Assembly (NCBI GenBank): GCA_017435965.1
Contig: JAFSEA010000083.1
Location: 1-58,521 of the forward strand
Origin: Oscillospiraceae bacterium
GTDB taxonomy: Bacteria; Bacillota; Clostridia; Oscillospirales; JAAYXM01
Direction of reading: 5' to 3'
Length of the DNA stretch: 58,521 nt
The notes under the pieces were generated by a model, which saw only the letters and a program-made list of their open reading frames with translations, did no database searches and was not told where the DNA came from. The translations under genes were made by a program, and so were the position numbers. Shown here piece by piece: positions 48,449-57,474 of the stretch (its first letter is position 1; each line of letters opens with the position of its first letter).

Positions 48449-49783
48449 TCAGTCAATCTTTATATTTGCAGTTCCGTCTTCGTTATAGGTGATTCTGTCA
48501 CCCGAATTATTGAGACTGTCAAGAAATGCTAGATATTCTTCCTTTGATGCAAACGGCGGCTCATATTCGGCTATAATCTTCTTTGCTCTTTCTCCGCCGT
48601 TTTCAAGGAGGAGTTTAAGCATTGCCACCTGCCATTTTGCGTTTTTCACACAGGCACGATCGGGGTCTGCTATCTGATAGTCGTTTCCGTGTGACTTTCC
48701 TATAGCACCGCCGGCATATGGATGAATAACGGGCATAATTGACGAAAGGTCGCCCATATCGGTGCTTCCCGAGCCGATGGAATTGTTTGCGGTAAAGTTT
48801 TCTTCGGGAATCACAAGAGCTGCCGCATCCGATGCAAGAGCTATCATATTATCATCGTTTGAAAGAGGAGCATATCCCGGAAAATCAACGATTTCAATGT
48901 TTGTTCCCACAGAGAGTGCCCCACCGACAAATGCACGGTTTACCTTTTTATTCTCTGTGACGATGGCATCAAAGCTTGCACCTCTTACATAGCTTTCAAG
49001 AGTTACCGTTTCGGGGATTGCATTGACCATATCACCGCCGTGAGTGATGATGGGATGAACACGGATAATATCACTTTCCTTGAAGGTCTCACGAATTGCA
49101 TTGACAGCATTAAGTCCGCAGTTTGCAGCATAGAGTGCATTTTTACCTGCCCAGGGCGAACCACCGGCATGAGCAGCCGTTCCCTTATATATAATCTTCT
49201 TTGCCATACATCCCACAGCACCTTTTGCCGAGGCATAGTTACCTGACGTGTGTACCATAAAGGCTATGTCAACACCGTCAAAGTATCCGCGGTGTAGAAA
49301 TTCAGGCTTTCCGCCAAAGTATTTTATCTTACCCTCTTTCATAAGACGGCTTCTATACTCTATCTCAAGAAGCTCCTCTGCAGGTACTGCACAAAGACGA
49401 ATTCTTCCCGAAAGGTTTGAGAGTACCTTTTCATCGGTAAGTGCCGCCGCAACACCCAAAAGTGCCGCACATTGAGCATTATGACCACAGGAATGAACAG
49501 CACCAGTTACCGGATCTGCTTCGGGGTGAGCCGGACATATTATGGAATCAAGCTCACCGAGAACAAGAACCTCAGGACCTTCCCTGCCCGTGTCTATAAC
49601 GGTGTAGAATCCCGTTATTCCATCGGCATAAGTAAGCTTATAACCGAGCTTTTCAAACTGCTCTGCCAGATATTTTGATGTTTTTACCTCTTTATAACCC
49701 GTTTCGGGATTTTTCCAGATATAGCGTTCCGCTTCCAAAATGAGATCTCTGTACTTATCAACAGCATTTGAAATATTCTGCAT
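48449..49783 (-). CDS. M20D family amidohydrolase (AbgB/HipO-like)
   Basis: A 444-residue zinc amidohydrolase. ATG 49783 is chosen (AGAGGTG upstream); GTG three codons further upstream is inside that site. Recognisable: GELDSIICPAHPEAD, VHSCGHNAQCAALLG (His and the metal-binding Cys-Gly-His-Asn instead of the usual Cys-Gly-His-Asp), PAEELLE (Glu-Glu) and HGNDYQIADPDRAC near the C-terminus. Dimerisation domain with AHAGGSPWAGKNAL in the middle. Members of this group (AbgB, carboxypeptidase Ss1, hippurate hydrolases) cleave aminoacyl-aminobenzoate or N-acyl amino acids. The enzyme may work on peptides from outside the cell, but its substrate is unknown. Confidence 0.9.
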   Translation of the reverse strand: MQNISNAVDKYRDLILEAERYIWKNPETGYKEVKTSKYLAEQFEKLGYKLTYADGITGFYTVIDTGREGPEVLVLGELDSIICPAHPEADPVTGAVHSCGHNAQCAALLGVAAALTDEKVLSNLSGRIRLCAVPAEELLEIEYRSRLMKEGKIKYFGGKPEFLHRGYFDGVDIAFMVHTSGNYASAKGAVGCMAKKIIYKGTAAHAGGSPWAGKNALYAANCGLNAVNAIRETFKESDIIRVHPIITHGGDMVNAIPETVTLESYVRGASFDAIVTENKKVNRAFVGGALSVGTNIEIVDFPGYAPLSNDDNMIALASDAAALVIPEENFTANNSIGSGSTDMGDLSSIMPVIHPYAGGAIGKSHGNDYQIADPDRACVKNAKWQVAMLKLLLENGGERAKKIIAEYEPPFASKEEYLAFLDSLNNSGDRITYNEDGTANIKID

Positions 49784-49857
49784 TTTCAGCACCTCTTTTT
49801 AGTTTCATTTCTTTTAATAGAATACCATTCTATATTTATGATTGCAACCCTTTTATA

Positions 49858-51576
49858 TTATTCCGCAAAAGCATATTCACCCATAAAGAGAATTTCGCCG
49901 CTTACATCGTCGCGGATAACGAAGGTGAACGGCTTGTTGAACTTAAGCTCAATCGGCTCGGGCGGCTCAGCACTGCCACTACCACCCATTCCTACCGCGG
50001 TGACTGCAGCAGCTTCTGTGCCTTCTTCATCAATTTCAATATATGTTTTATGAAGAACATCTTCTATCCACATATCTTCAAATGTAACCATCGGCTTAAA
50101 TTCTGCCAATTCTTCATCATAGGCTTTAACTATTCCGATTTCTTTAAGCATATCACTAAGACTTGCACTATATTCAATTTTGAATTTAGGAATAGAAAGT
50201 TTGATTCTTGTATTTTTTAACTCCGCTTGGTCAAGCGTCTTCTCTGCATTAAAAGTATCGTCAGACATCATAATATACATATTGATACCCACACCATCCA
50301 CACGTTCAGTTCCGATAACATTATAATCTTCATCATAATTTTCGCGATACTGGCGATATGGCAGTTTGACAATAGTAACGCCATCCTTTGCCGAATATGC
50401 CATATACTCGGTTTGGTTCATAAAATCAATTTCTGCAGTTTTTCCATCGCGCTGTGTAAAAATGTCAGGCGCTGTTGCTCCTACATAAAACGTATTCAAC
50501 CATCTTGCTTTGAAATACACTGCATTTATAAGCATTGCATCAAAATCCTTCACGTGATCTTTGGTTATAATCGTGGGTATTTTTCCGTGAGTTTTCTCAT
50601 TTACCCAACCATTGATTTTTGAAAGTGCATTTTCGCTGTTTACAATATCACTCGTTGCTCCGAAAATCTCTTTCACCTTATCGGAAAATGCTTTTGAAAA
50701 ACGTTGCAGCGTATTATCCGAATTTATCCAGATTGAATTTGCGACTTCAAGTTTTAGTATATCAAACTCAGAAAGAGTTTCGAGCATCTTTTTTGCATTT
50801 TCATTATATTCGTTAATATCCTGAACATTAAGCGCTGTTAGGATTTCTTTCTGTGTTTCGCCTTCGGCTCCGTTTGCCGCCATCATAAGCGCCATCTTGA
50901 TTGAAAACGGCGAAAACATATAGTTTTTATCCTCCGGCATAAGTTCATTCATCTTGTCTGCGAAGGTTTTGGGCTCTTTCTCATAAAGTCTCACAACCAT
51001 TGTTATTGCCTGCTCAGCAGTAAGTTTGTTTTTCGGAGAAATAACAACATTTCCGTTTTCTTTAACACCCGTACCGTTTATGATCCCGAAACTATACATT
51101 TCAACTATACTTTCCTCTGCCCAATCCGATATATCCCAATAGTCATAAAACGTGACGTGCTTTTCTTCGATATTCTTACCATCCCAGGTCTTATCAATGG
51201 TGCGTGAAAGAATGGTTGCCGCTTCTTCACGAGTGAGAGTATCTTTTGGTGCAAACTTGTCAGCACTTTTTCCATTGATTATTCCGAGATTATAAAGTGC
51301 TGCAACCTTCTCATTGTCGGTATCGGAAAATGGCTCTGTACTGTCAACGATAAGCTCTTTCCCACTTATTTTTATATAGTTATACACAACCTCACAGAAG
51401 TCCTCTCTGGATATGGGCTTCGTGAGGTCTCCGTCATCGTTGTATATACCAACCTCATTTGCCTTTTCGATGCTTTCTTTTGCCCAGTCGCTACAGAGCG
51501 GAAGTCTGTTTGCCATTGCGGTGTTCATACCAAGAAGCATTACGATAACCAATAAAGCCGATACTATTTTTTTCAT
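49858..51576 (-). CDS. Cell-surface serpin with three N-terminal SLH domains
   Basis: A 572-residue secreted serine-protease inhibitor. A signal peptide (about 1-22, ending AMA) is followed by three S-layer homology domains (about 25-75, 80-130, 140-200: SDWAKESIEKANEVGIYND, FSDTDNEKVAALYNLGIING, WAEESIVEMYSFGIINGTG) that anchor to the cell-wall polymer, and a serpin domain (about 205-572) with NYMFSPFSIKMALMMAANGA, NSIWINSD, HGKIPTIITKDHV, VYFKARWLNTF and the C-terminal KFNKPFTFVIRDD. The hinge of the reactive-centre loop is EEGTEAAAVT, as in inhibitory serpins; the loop is then Gly/Ser/Pro-rich and longer than in alpha-1-antitrypsin by about five residues. GAGGAGG precedes the ATG. It probably protects surface proteins from gut proteases. 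Confidence 0.93.
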   Translation of the reverse strand: MKKIVSALLVIVMLLGMNTAMANRLPLCSDWAKESIEKANEVGIYNDDGDLTKPISREDFCEVVYNYIKISGKELIVDSTEPFSDTDNEKVAALYNLGIINGKSADKFAPKDTLTREEAATILSRTIDKTWDGKNIEEKHVTFYDYWDISDWAEESIVEMYSFGIINGTGVKENGNVVISPKNKLTAEQAITMVVRLYEKEPKTFADKMNELMPEDKNYMFSPFSIKMALMMAANGAEGETQKEILTALNVQDINEYNENAKKMLETLSEFDILKLEVANSIWINSDNTLQRFSKAFSDKVKEIFGATSDIVNSENALSKINGWVNEKTHGKIPTIITKDHVKDFDAMLINAVYFKARWLNTFYVGATAPDIFTQRDGKTAEIDFMNQTEYMAYSAKDGVTIVKLPYRQYRENYDEDYNVIGTERVDGVGINMYIMMSDDTFNAEKTLDQAELKNTRIKLSIPKFKIEYSASLSDMLKEIGIVKAYDEELAEFKPMVTFEDMWIEDVLHKTYIEIDEEGTEAAAVTAVGMGGSGSAEPPEPIELKFNKPFTFVIRDDVSGEILFMGEYAFAE

Positions 51577-51597
51577 TTTCCATACCTCCTCAAAAAG

Positions 51598-53454
51598 TTA
51601 TTTTTTGCCGCAGAACATTTCACACAAAGCGATGCAATCTGCAGAGATATATGTTGTTCCTTTTTCGATATATGCAATTCTGTCGCTTTCGTAGGACTTT
51701 CCGTCAATCGTGACGGTGTTTGTATCTGCCATAAAGATATATGTGCAATTGTCGGTGTTTACAACTATCTTTTTCGGTTCTTCCCTTCTCCAGATAACTT
51801 CATAACCTATACCTTCATAGGTCTTGCGGAGGGGAATGTACTCGTCAACTATGTTGATTCTCTCGTCAACCTTTGCATACTTCTCACCAACATCACCTCC
51901 GAGATTTTCAACAATATACTTTTCCAAAACCTCCACATCAAGCACACCGAGGTTTTCAACTTTTTCTGCACCCTCAAGCATTGACATACCGCCGCCGAAG
52001 TCCTCGAGATAGTAGTTGTGAGAAGCAAGGCTATAAACCTTATCATCCTCAATCGGCTCATATGTGTTCGTTTCACGGTTTAATATCCTGATATCTGAAA
52101 CTCGTCTGTCTCCCGCAACTTCTACAAACACACCGTTTTCATCAAGTTTTACAGATGTAGGAACTTGTGGGTCAAGCTTGAAGGTCATTCCCGAGGTATG
52201 AGGAAAGCTTCCGTCTTCATTTGGATATGACATAGTTGTGAGCTCAAGCATATCACGGATAATTGACCCTTTCACATATGCGACACAGACGATATTATTA
52301 TAAGGAAACACTTCGAGAAGATTATTAAAGGTAATATCTCCCGGCTCGATATCCGCGCGGATTCCACCGCCGTTTGAATAACTTATATCTGCACCCGTAT
52401 ACTCACGGTATGCATCTGCGCAGAGATTTCCAAGGTTTGTCTCTTTGTTTCTTATAAGACGTGTTCCGCTTCCGTCTGTCATATCAAGTCTTGCATCGGT
52501 ACTGCCTACAACACGTTTTCCCTTTTCGCTGTATTCTTCGTTTATCTTCTTTATGTATTCATCGACTTCTGCATCGGTCTTTTCGTAACTTTCCACCGGG
52601 ACAAGCTCTGTTTTTATCTCATTTCCCGAAATCGTCATTTTACCGATGCTTGCAAATTTCGTTCCTGTCGATGTAAGAATAACATCATCACCATTCTTAT
52701 CCGCAAGCGTTACACCCTCAATAACACTATGGGAATGTGCATCAAGCACAACATCGAGCCCCTCTGTGTTTGCGATAAGCTCATTCACAGGCCACATATT
52801 GCCTTCTTCCTGATATCCCAAATGGCTTATTGCAACGATAACTTCAGCTCCCTCCGATTCTGCCGAATCAATACTTTTCTGCACAGTTTCATAGAGGTCA
52901 TTCTGGCTGAAGCTATATATGTATTCCCCATTTTCATCCTTAAACTGTGCAGGCGACGAGGAGGTGAGCGTGTGCGGTGTGGTTACACCTATATATGCAA
53001 CATCAATATCACCATAAGAAACGATTTTATATGGCTCAAACACGGTTTTATCATCGGAAACAGATTTGAAGTTTGCCGATACGGGTTTTGTGTTCATTTT
53101 TTCCGAAAGCTCAAGAAGTCTCGGAATTTTATAGTCAAATTCGTGGTTGCCGAGAGTGACAGCATCATATCCGACAAGGTTCATAAGATTTACTATGTAT
53201 TCGCCCTGAGATATAACACCGAGGCTTCCACCCTGAAGATAATCTCCCGATGATACAACCCCAACATAATTATACTTCTCCGACATTTCTTTCTTCATCG
53301 CGGCAAGCTTCGAATAGCCATCCACCGCGCAATGAACATCGTTCTCATAGAGAATTACGATTGCTTCCGACTTTTCCTCGGCAAAAGTCATTCCCGAAAG
53401 AAGCGAAACAACTATACCGAGACACATAATGAAACTCAATACTCTTTTCTTCAT
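51598..53454 (-). CDS. Secreted metallophosphatase / 5'-nucleotidase with stalk domain
   Basis: A 618-residue secreted nucleotidase or 2',3'-cyclic phosphodiesterase of the UshA family. ATG 53454 is preferred, since AAGGAG is 7 bases before; an ATG two codons upstream is only 1 base from it. After a signal peptide (about 1-25, ending SGMTFA) comes a calcineurin-like domain (LYENDVHCAVDG, GDYLQGGSLG, VTLGNHEFDYK, AHSHSVIEG) with the metal ligands Asp, His, Asn, and then the 5_nucleotid_C domain (LGNLCADAYREYTGADISYSNGGGIR). The final ~70 residues (VVNTDNCTYIFMADTNTVTIDGK...) resemble a copper-amine-oxidase N-type stalk domain for surface binding. The serpin gene follows on the same strand after 21 bases, so the two surface proteins may form an operon. 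Confidence 0.93.
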   Translation of the reverse strand: MKKRVLSFIMCLGIVVSLLSGMTFAEEKSEAIVILYENDVHCAVDGYSKLAAMKKEMSEKYNYVGVVSSGDYLQGGSLGVISQGEYIVNLMNLVGYDAVTLGNHEFDYKIPRLLELSEKMNTKPVSANFKSVSDDKTVFEPYKIVSYGDIDVAYIGVTTPHTLTSSSPAQFKDENGEYIYSFSQNDLYETVQKSIDSAESEGAEVIVAISHLGYQEEGNMWPVNELIANTEGLDVVLDAHSHSVIEGVTLADKNGDDVILTSTGTKFASIGKMTISGNEIKTELVPVESYEKTDAEVDEYIKKINEEYSEKGKRVVGSTDARLDMTDGSGTRLIRNKETNLGNLCADAYREYTGADISYSNGGGIRADIEPGDITFNNLLEVFPYNNIVCVAYVKGSIIRDMLELTTMSYPNEDGSFPHTSGMTFKLDPQVPTSVKLDENGVFVEVAGDRRVSDIRILNRETNTYEPIEDDKVYSLASHNYYLEDFGGGMSMLEGAEKVENLGVLDVEVLEKYIVENLGGDVGEKYAKVDERINIVDEYIPLRKTYEGIGYEVIWRREEPKKIVVNTDNCTYIFMADTNTVTIDGKSYESDRIAYIEKGTTYISADCIALCEMFCGKK

Positions 53455-53480
53455 TTTCATTCTCCTTTATATTTAAAAAT

Positions 53481-54107
53481 TTACAAAAGCTCTGAAAAAT
53501 CTTTTATATACATATCGCAAACCGAGCTGATTTCCTCTTCATATTCCGCCGATGAGGCATCATACACTCCGCAGACTTTCATTCCTGCACTTTTTGCAAC
53601 TTTATCGGCGTTATAGTTATCATCGAGAAACATAATTTCCGCAACCGGCTTACCGAGTCTTTCTGCCGCTTTATGATAAATTTCAGAGTCTGCCTTTGTC
53701 GTTTTAAAATCGTCACAGGACCACACATTTGAAAACAAATCAAATATCCCAAGCCTTTTTAGGCAAGGGTCAAGCATCGTATGGGGGCTTGCCGTGAGGA
53801 TATTGAGGTTATCCCCACGTGCTTTGAGTTTTCTTAAAACTTCAACCACATTTTTCTTTGCAGGAATTGTGTTTTTATATTCATATTCTGCACGTTTTTG
53901 CATAAGCAAAACCAGTTCTTCTTCGGGGATATCAACACCAAGCTCGTTGAAATATTTCGCTGTTCCTCCATAACCCAGAGGAGTTATTATTTTTACAAGG
54001 TCATCACCGTAAGGGATTTTGTTTTCATCAAGGATTGACTTCATAACGGACACAAAGGTCGGCATGGAATCAACAAGTGTACCATCAAAATCAAAAAGAT
54101 ATGTCAT
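53481..54107 (-). CDS. HAD-superfamily hydrolase (phosphoglycolate phosphatase-like)
   Basis: A 208-residue HAD-I phosphatase. Motif I is YLFDFDGTLVDSMPTF, the small cap helix bundle lies at about 20-85, motif II NILTASPHTML, the Lys in TTKADSEIY, and motif III MFLDDNYNADKVAKSAG. The family dephosphorylates phosphoglycolate or sugar phosphates; the substrate is not determined. GGGAGAAG precedes ATG 54107. It lies just upstream of the 5'-nucleotidase on the same strand (20-base gap), so it may be co-transcribed; the korC terminator is upstream of it. Confidence 0.88.
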   Translation of the reverse strand: MTYLFDFDGTLVDSMPTFVSVMKSILDENKIPYGDDLVKIITPLGYGGTAKYFNELGVDIPEEELVLLMQKRAEYEYKNTIPAKKNVVEVLRKLKARGDNLNILTASPHTMLDPCLKRLGIFDLFSNVWSCDDFKTTKADSEIYHKAAERLGKPVAEIMFLDDNYNADKVAKSAGMKVCGVYDASSAEYEEEISSVCDMYIKDFSELL

Positions 54108-54169
54108 TCTACTTCTCCCATTTATATTTGATGCCTTAATTATATCTCAAATCAGTTCATTATACAAGA

Positions 54170-54200
54170 AAAATCGGCAATATGCTTTTGCATATCGCCG
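54170..54200 (-). terminator. Terminator of the ilvE-kor operon
   Basis: On the minus strand an 11-bp stem CGGCGATATGC / GCATATTGCCG (54190-54200 with 54175-54185), 4-base loop and TTTTT directly after it. Confidence 0.9.
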
Positions 54201-54210
54201 AGTTTGATTT

Positions 54211-54744
54211 TTAGTCGTTGTATTCAATACCTGTATTGATTGCTTTGAGGTTAACCTCTAAAAGGTTTGCGCGCTTTGCGGAGACGACTTTCTTGAGGCT
54301 GTCCTCAATATTATCGGTTCTCATTCCGCATTCCTTCATAAGCTTACCCGTGATGATCATATTTGCAAGAGTCGGTGCATCCATTGCCTGCGCCATCTGA
54401 GTTGCGGGAATATAGAACACCTTGACGTCAGTTCTTTTTACCTTGCGCTCAATGAGAGTTGAATCGACGATGATGATACCGCCGGGAACAACTGCATCCT
54501 CATATTTATCAAGAGACGGAAGGTTCATTGCAACAAGAACATCGGGAGTTGAAACTATCGGCGAGCCTACCGGGTCATCTGAGAGGATGACACTGCAGTT
54601 AGCTGTGCCGCCGCGCATCTCGGGGCCGTAGGACGGAAGCCAGCTTAACTGTTTCCCCTCCAAAAGTCCTTTATATGCGAGGAATTTTCCTGCAAAGAGG
54701 ATGCCCTGACCGCCAAATCCTGCTAAAAGTATCTGTGTTGTCAT
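54211..54744 (-). CDS. korC: 2-oxoacid:ferredoxin oxidoreductase, gamma subunit (KorC/VorC-type)
   Basis: A 177-residue gamma subunit. Visible: the start [50 protein letters not shown], and [27 protein letters not shown]. The gamma domain helps bind the coenzyme A end of the acyl-CoA product. It follows korB after 3 bases, with GGAGGAG inside the end of korB. Along with the next three genes it forms a four-subunit, ferredoxin-linked enzyme that converts 2-oxoacids and CoA to acyl-CoA and CO2. The neighbouring branched-chain aminotransferase points to branched-chain 2-oxoacids (VOR type), but KOR is possible. Confidence 0.92.
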   Translation of the reverse strand: MTTQILLAGFGGQGILFAGKFLAYKGLLEGKQLSWLPSYGPEMRGGTANCSVILSDDPVGSPIVSTPDVLVAMNLPSLDKYEDAVVPGGIIIVDSTLIERKVKRTDVKVFYIPATQMAQAMDAPTLANMIITGKLMKECGMRTDNIEDSLKKVVSAKRANLLEVNLKAINTGIEYND

Positions 54745-54747
54745 AGC

Positions 54748-55503
54748 TTATTTCTCCTCCTTCTGCGCAGACTTATCTTTATAAACTCCGAGCGGATAAT
54801 AGGGAATCATATTCTCGTCTACCCACTTGAGAGCATCATTCGGAGTCATACCCCAGTTTGTCGGGCAGGTGGAAACAACCTCGATGAGAGAGAAGCCCTT
54901 GCCTTCAACCTGATTCTTGAATGCCTTGAGGATCGCTTTTCCGGCAGCCTTGACATTCTTAACGCTGTTTACTGCAACGCGCTCGATATACTCGGGTCCG
55001 TCAAGAGTTGCGAGCATTTCGCTTACCTTGATCGGATAGCCTGCCGTTGTTACATCACGGCCATAGGGTGAAGTCTGAGTTACCTGACCCGGAAGCGATG
55101 TCGGAGCCATCTGACCTCCTGTCATACCGTAGATTGCGTTGTTTACGAAGATAACTGTTATATTCTCGTTTCTTGCTGCGGCGTGGACAGTTTCTGCCAT
55201 ACCGATTGATGCAAGGTCGCCGTCTCCCTGATATGTAAAGATAACATTCTCGGGGAACGCGCGCTTGAGACCTGTTGCGACAGCCGGAGCACGGCCGTGA
55301 GCCGCCTCAACCATATCGCAGGAGAAATAATCATATGCCATAACAGAGCAACCGACCGGTGCAACACCGATTGCCTTGCCCTCTACGCCGAGCGCATCAA
55401 TTGCTTCAGCGACAAGACGGTGGATTATACCGTGGGTGCAACCCGGGCAATAGTGAAGCGGTGCATCCGTCAATGCCTTGGGTTTCTGAAATACTACTGC
55501 CAT
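54748..55503 (-). CDS. korB: 2-oxoacid:ferredoxin oxidoreductase, beta (TPP-binding) subunit
   Basis: A 251-residue thiamine-pyrophosphate subunit. ATG 55503 (AGGGAGG upstream) is chosen; a TTG three codons earlier is less likely. Features: HYCPGCTHGIIHRLV at the N-terminus, the TPP/Mg motif GDGDLASIGMAETVHAAARNENITVIFVNNAIYGMTGGQ, and VSTCPTNWGMTPNDALKWVDE close to the end. The Cys-x-x-Cys-like region at the start and the last cysteines may hold an Fe-S centre. The ATG overlaps the korA stop, indicating coupling. Function as above; the residues do not fix the substrate. Confidence 0.94.
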   Translation of the reverse strand: MAVVFQKPKALTDAPLHYCPGCTHGIIHRLVAEAIDALGVEGKAIGVAPVGCSVMAYDYFSCDMVEAAHGRAPAVATGLKRAFPENVIFTYQGDGDLASIGMAETVHAAARNENITVIFVNNAIYGMTGGQMAPTSLPGQVTQTSPYGRDVTTAGYPIKVSEMLATLDGPEYIERVAVNSVKNVKAAGKAILKAFKNQVEGKGFSLIEVVSTCPTNWGMTPNDALKWVDENMIPYYPLGVYKDKSAQKEEK

Positions 55504-56564
55504 TATTTGCAACCTCCCTTAACTTCCATAATCTTTGCGAGAACTTCTTCCGGTGCCGGAATCATACCACCGACACGGTTGCAGAGGTATACAGGCTTCT
55601 TGCACTCTGTTGCAAGCTTGATATCCTCTATCATCTGTCCCATTGAAAGCTCAACGCTTATAAATGCCTTTACCTTATCTGCTGCCTCTGCAAGCGGCTT
55701 TTTCGGGAAAGGCCATACAGTGATCGGACGGATCATACCGACCTTGACGCCCTCTTTGCGAGCCTCAACAACTGCATTCTTTGCAACACGAGCTGCAATG
55801 CCGAATGCGACAACGCAGTATTCCGCATCCTCCATCATAAAGCTTTCATATCTTACTTCATTCTCTTCAATGAGCTTATATCTCTCATAACGCTCGATGT
55901 TCTTCTCTTCGAGAATCTCGGGCTTCAAATAGAGAGAGTTGATGATGTTGTGCTCACGCTTGCCCTCTGTTCCCGTTACTGCCCACGGCTTTTCGATTGT
56001 TGCCGAGCTTTCCTCGGGAAGCTCAACCGGCTCCATCATCTGACCGAGTGTACCGTCGGAAAGAAGCATTGCGGGCATACGGTATTTTTCCGCAAGCTCG
56101 AATGCGAGAGCTGTCATATCAGCCATTTCCTGAACGGATTCGGGAGTGAGAACAATCATACGATAGTCACCGTGGCCGCCGCCCTTTACCGACTGGAAGT
56201 AGTCGGACTGAGAAGGCTGAATACCACCGAGACCGGGGCCTCCGCGCTGAACGTTGATAATAAGCGCCGGAAGGTCTGCACCTGCGATATAGGAGATACC
56301 CTCCTGCTTGAGCGAGATACCGGGGCTTGAAGAGGATGTCATAACTCTCTTACCTGTTCCTGCAACGCCGTATACCATATTGATAGCGGAGATTTCGCTC
56401 TCTGCCTGGAGGAATGTTCCTCCGATTTTCGGCATTCTCTTTGCCATATAAGCCGCGACCTCTGTCTGCGGTGTTATCGGATATCCGAAGTAGTGACGGC
56501 AACCCGCACGGATAGCGGCTTCCGCAATAGCTTCGTTACCTTTCATCAAAACTTTTTCTGCCAT
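55503..56564 (-). CDS. korA: 2-oxoacid:ferredoxin oxidoreductase, alpha subunit (KorA/VorB-type)
   Basis: A 353-residue alpha subunit. ATG 56564 is used (GAGGTG upstream; the frame three codons longer is not needed). Features: AAIRAGCRHYFGYPITPQTE (pyrimidine-binding), EISAINMVYGVAGTGKRVMTSSSSPG, and SYIAGADLPALIINVQRGGPGLGG; the C-terminal domain GVKVGMIRPITVWPFPKK is typical. Clostridial homologues are often annotated as 3-methyl-2-oxobutanoate dehydrogenase subunit VorB, which fits the adjacent branched-chain aminotransferase. Subunit order in the operon is ferredoxin, alpha, beta, gamma. Confidence 0.94.
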   Translation of the reverse strand: MAEKVLMKGNEAIAEAAIRAGCRHYFGYPITPQTEVAAYMAKRMPKIGGTFLQAESEISAINMVYGVAGTGKRVMTSSSSPGISLKQEGISYIAGADLPALIINVQRGGPGLGGIQPSQSDYFQSVKGGGHGDYRMIVLTPESVQEMADMTALAFELAEKYRMPAMLLSDGTLGQMMEPVELPEESSATIEKPWAVTGTEGKREHNIINSLYLKPEILEEKNIERYERYKLIEENEVRYESFMMEDAEYCVVAFGIAARVAKNAVVEARKEGVKVGMIRPITVWPFPKKPLAEAADKVKAFISVELSMGQMIEDIKLATECKKPVYLCNRVGGMIPAPEEVLAKIMEVKGGCK

Positions 56565-56576
56565 TTTCCGCACACC

Positions 56577-56783
56577 TCACTTTTCTACCGTTATAACGCA
56601 ATCCGGGCACATTGTTGCACAGAATGCGCAAGCGATACATTTCTCCTGGTCTGTTATCTCAGCAGGAGAATGACCTTTCTTATTGATTTTGTCTTTCGCA
56701 AGACGGATGATGCCCTTCGGGCAGGCTGTGACACAGAGTCCGCAACCCTTACATATATCTGTGTCGAAGGTTACTTTAGCCAT
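56577..56783 (-). CDS. korD: 2-oxoacid:ferredoxin oxidoreductase delta subunit (2[4Fe-4S] ferredoxin)
   Basis: A 68-residue ferredoxin-like protein. Two clusters are ligated by CKGCGLCVTACPKG and CIACAFCATMCPDC, each with the C-x2-C-x2-C-x3-C-P pattern. It passes electrons from the TPP domain to ferredoxin. AAAGGGGTG precedes ATG 56783; a longer frame to 56879 runs into the upstream gene and is not used. The small size and first position in the kor gene set are normal. Confidence 0.94.
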   Translation of the reverse strand: MAKVTFDTDICKGCGLCVTACPKGIIRLAKDKINKKGHSPAEITDQEKCIACAFCATMCPDCVITVEK

Positions 56784-56805
56784 AATAGCACCCCTTTTTA
56801 TAGAA

Positions 56806-57474
56806 TTAAAATAGTTTTTCCTGTAGTTTAAGAGCGAAAAAGTCTTCGTCTTCTGCTTCTTCACAAAGCGATTTTTCAACTGTTGTCATAACAACAGGAA
56901 CACCGGAAAGCTTTGAAAGCTCTTCTGCAAGCACTTTTGTATTTATAACATCGGAAATTTTCGTCTCAGGACCGATGTTGGAGTTGTTGACAATTCCCGT
57001 GAACGGGATTCCAGCCGCGGCTTCTACCTCACGGAACACCTCATAGGCTTCCTCTGCAGTTCTTGTCAGCGGGCGAAAGAAGTTTACAACGAAGAGATTG
57101 TCAAAATCATTCTCCTCGAGAATATACGGACGATAGCGACCGAGGGCATATGCACCTCTGTCATCGCCGCCGATATCCATAACGACCTTTTTATCGCGAC
57201 GCTGGACAAGGCCGTATACCTCCTGCGGAAGTGACGGCAAATCAACGCTTGTGTTTGCAAACGGAAGTGCTATAACCTCAACACCTGCCGCTTCAAGCTC
57301 TCTTTGGCTGTCCTTTGTTCTAAAATATGGGTTTACAACATCTATATCCGCGATTGCGACGGGGTGACCCACCTTTCGCAGATGAAGCGCGAAGTTCACC
57401 GCAATGTTTGTCTTTCCGCTTCCGTAGTGCCCGCAGAAAAGAGTTACTCTTTTATTTAAAGCGTTATTGTCCAA
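56806..57474 (-). CDS. MinD/ParA/CobQ-like P-loop ATPase
   Basis: A 222-residue ATPase. The deviant Walker A, GHYGSGKTNIAVNFALHLRK, is at about 15-33; ADIDVVNPYFRTKDSQ (switch-like) follows, then DIGGDDRGAYALGRY and FFRPLTR. The family includes MinD/ParA and CobQ-related maturation ATPases. The protein has no DNA-binding or membrane-targeting helix that I can see. TTG is the only in-frame start close to the P-loop (57474); GAGG is about 10 bases before. It overlaps the end of ilvE by 19 bases and lies before korD, so it is inside a branched-chain-amino-acid/ketoacid operon. It may insert Fe-S clusters or help assemble the oxidoreductase, but this is inference. Confidence 0.85.
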   Translation of the reverse strand: MDNNALNKRVTLFCGHYGSGKTNIAVNFALHLRKVGHPVAIADIDVVNPYFRTKDSQRELEAAGVEVIALPFANTSVDLPSLPQEVYGLVQRRDKKVVMDIGGDDRGAYALGRYRPYILEENDFDNLFVVNFFRPLTRTAEEAYEVFREVEAAAGIPFTGIVNNSNIGPETKISDVINTKVLAEELSKLSGVPVVMTTVEKSLCEEAEDEDFFALKLQEKLF

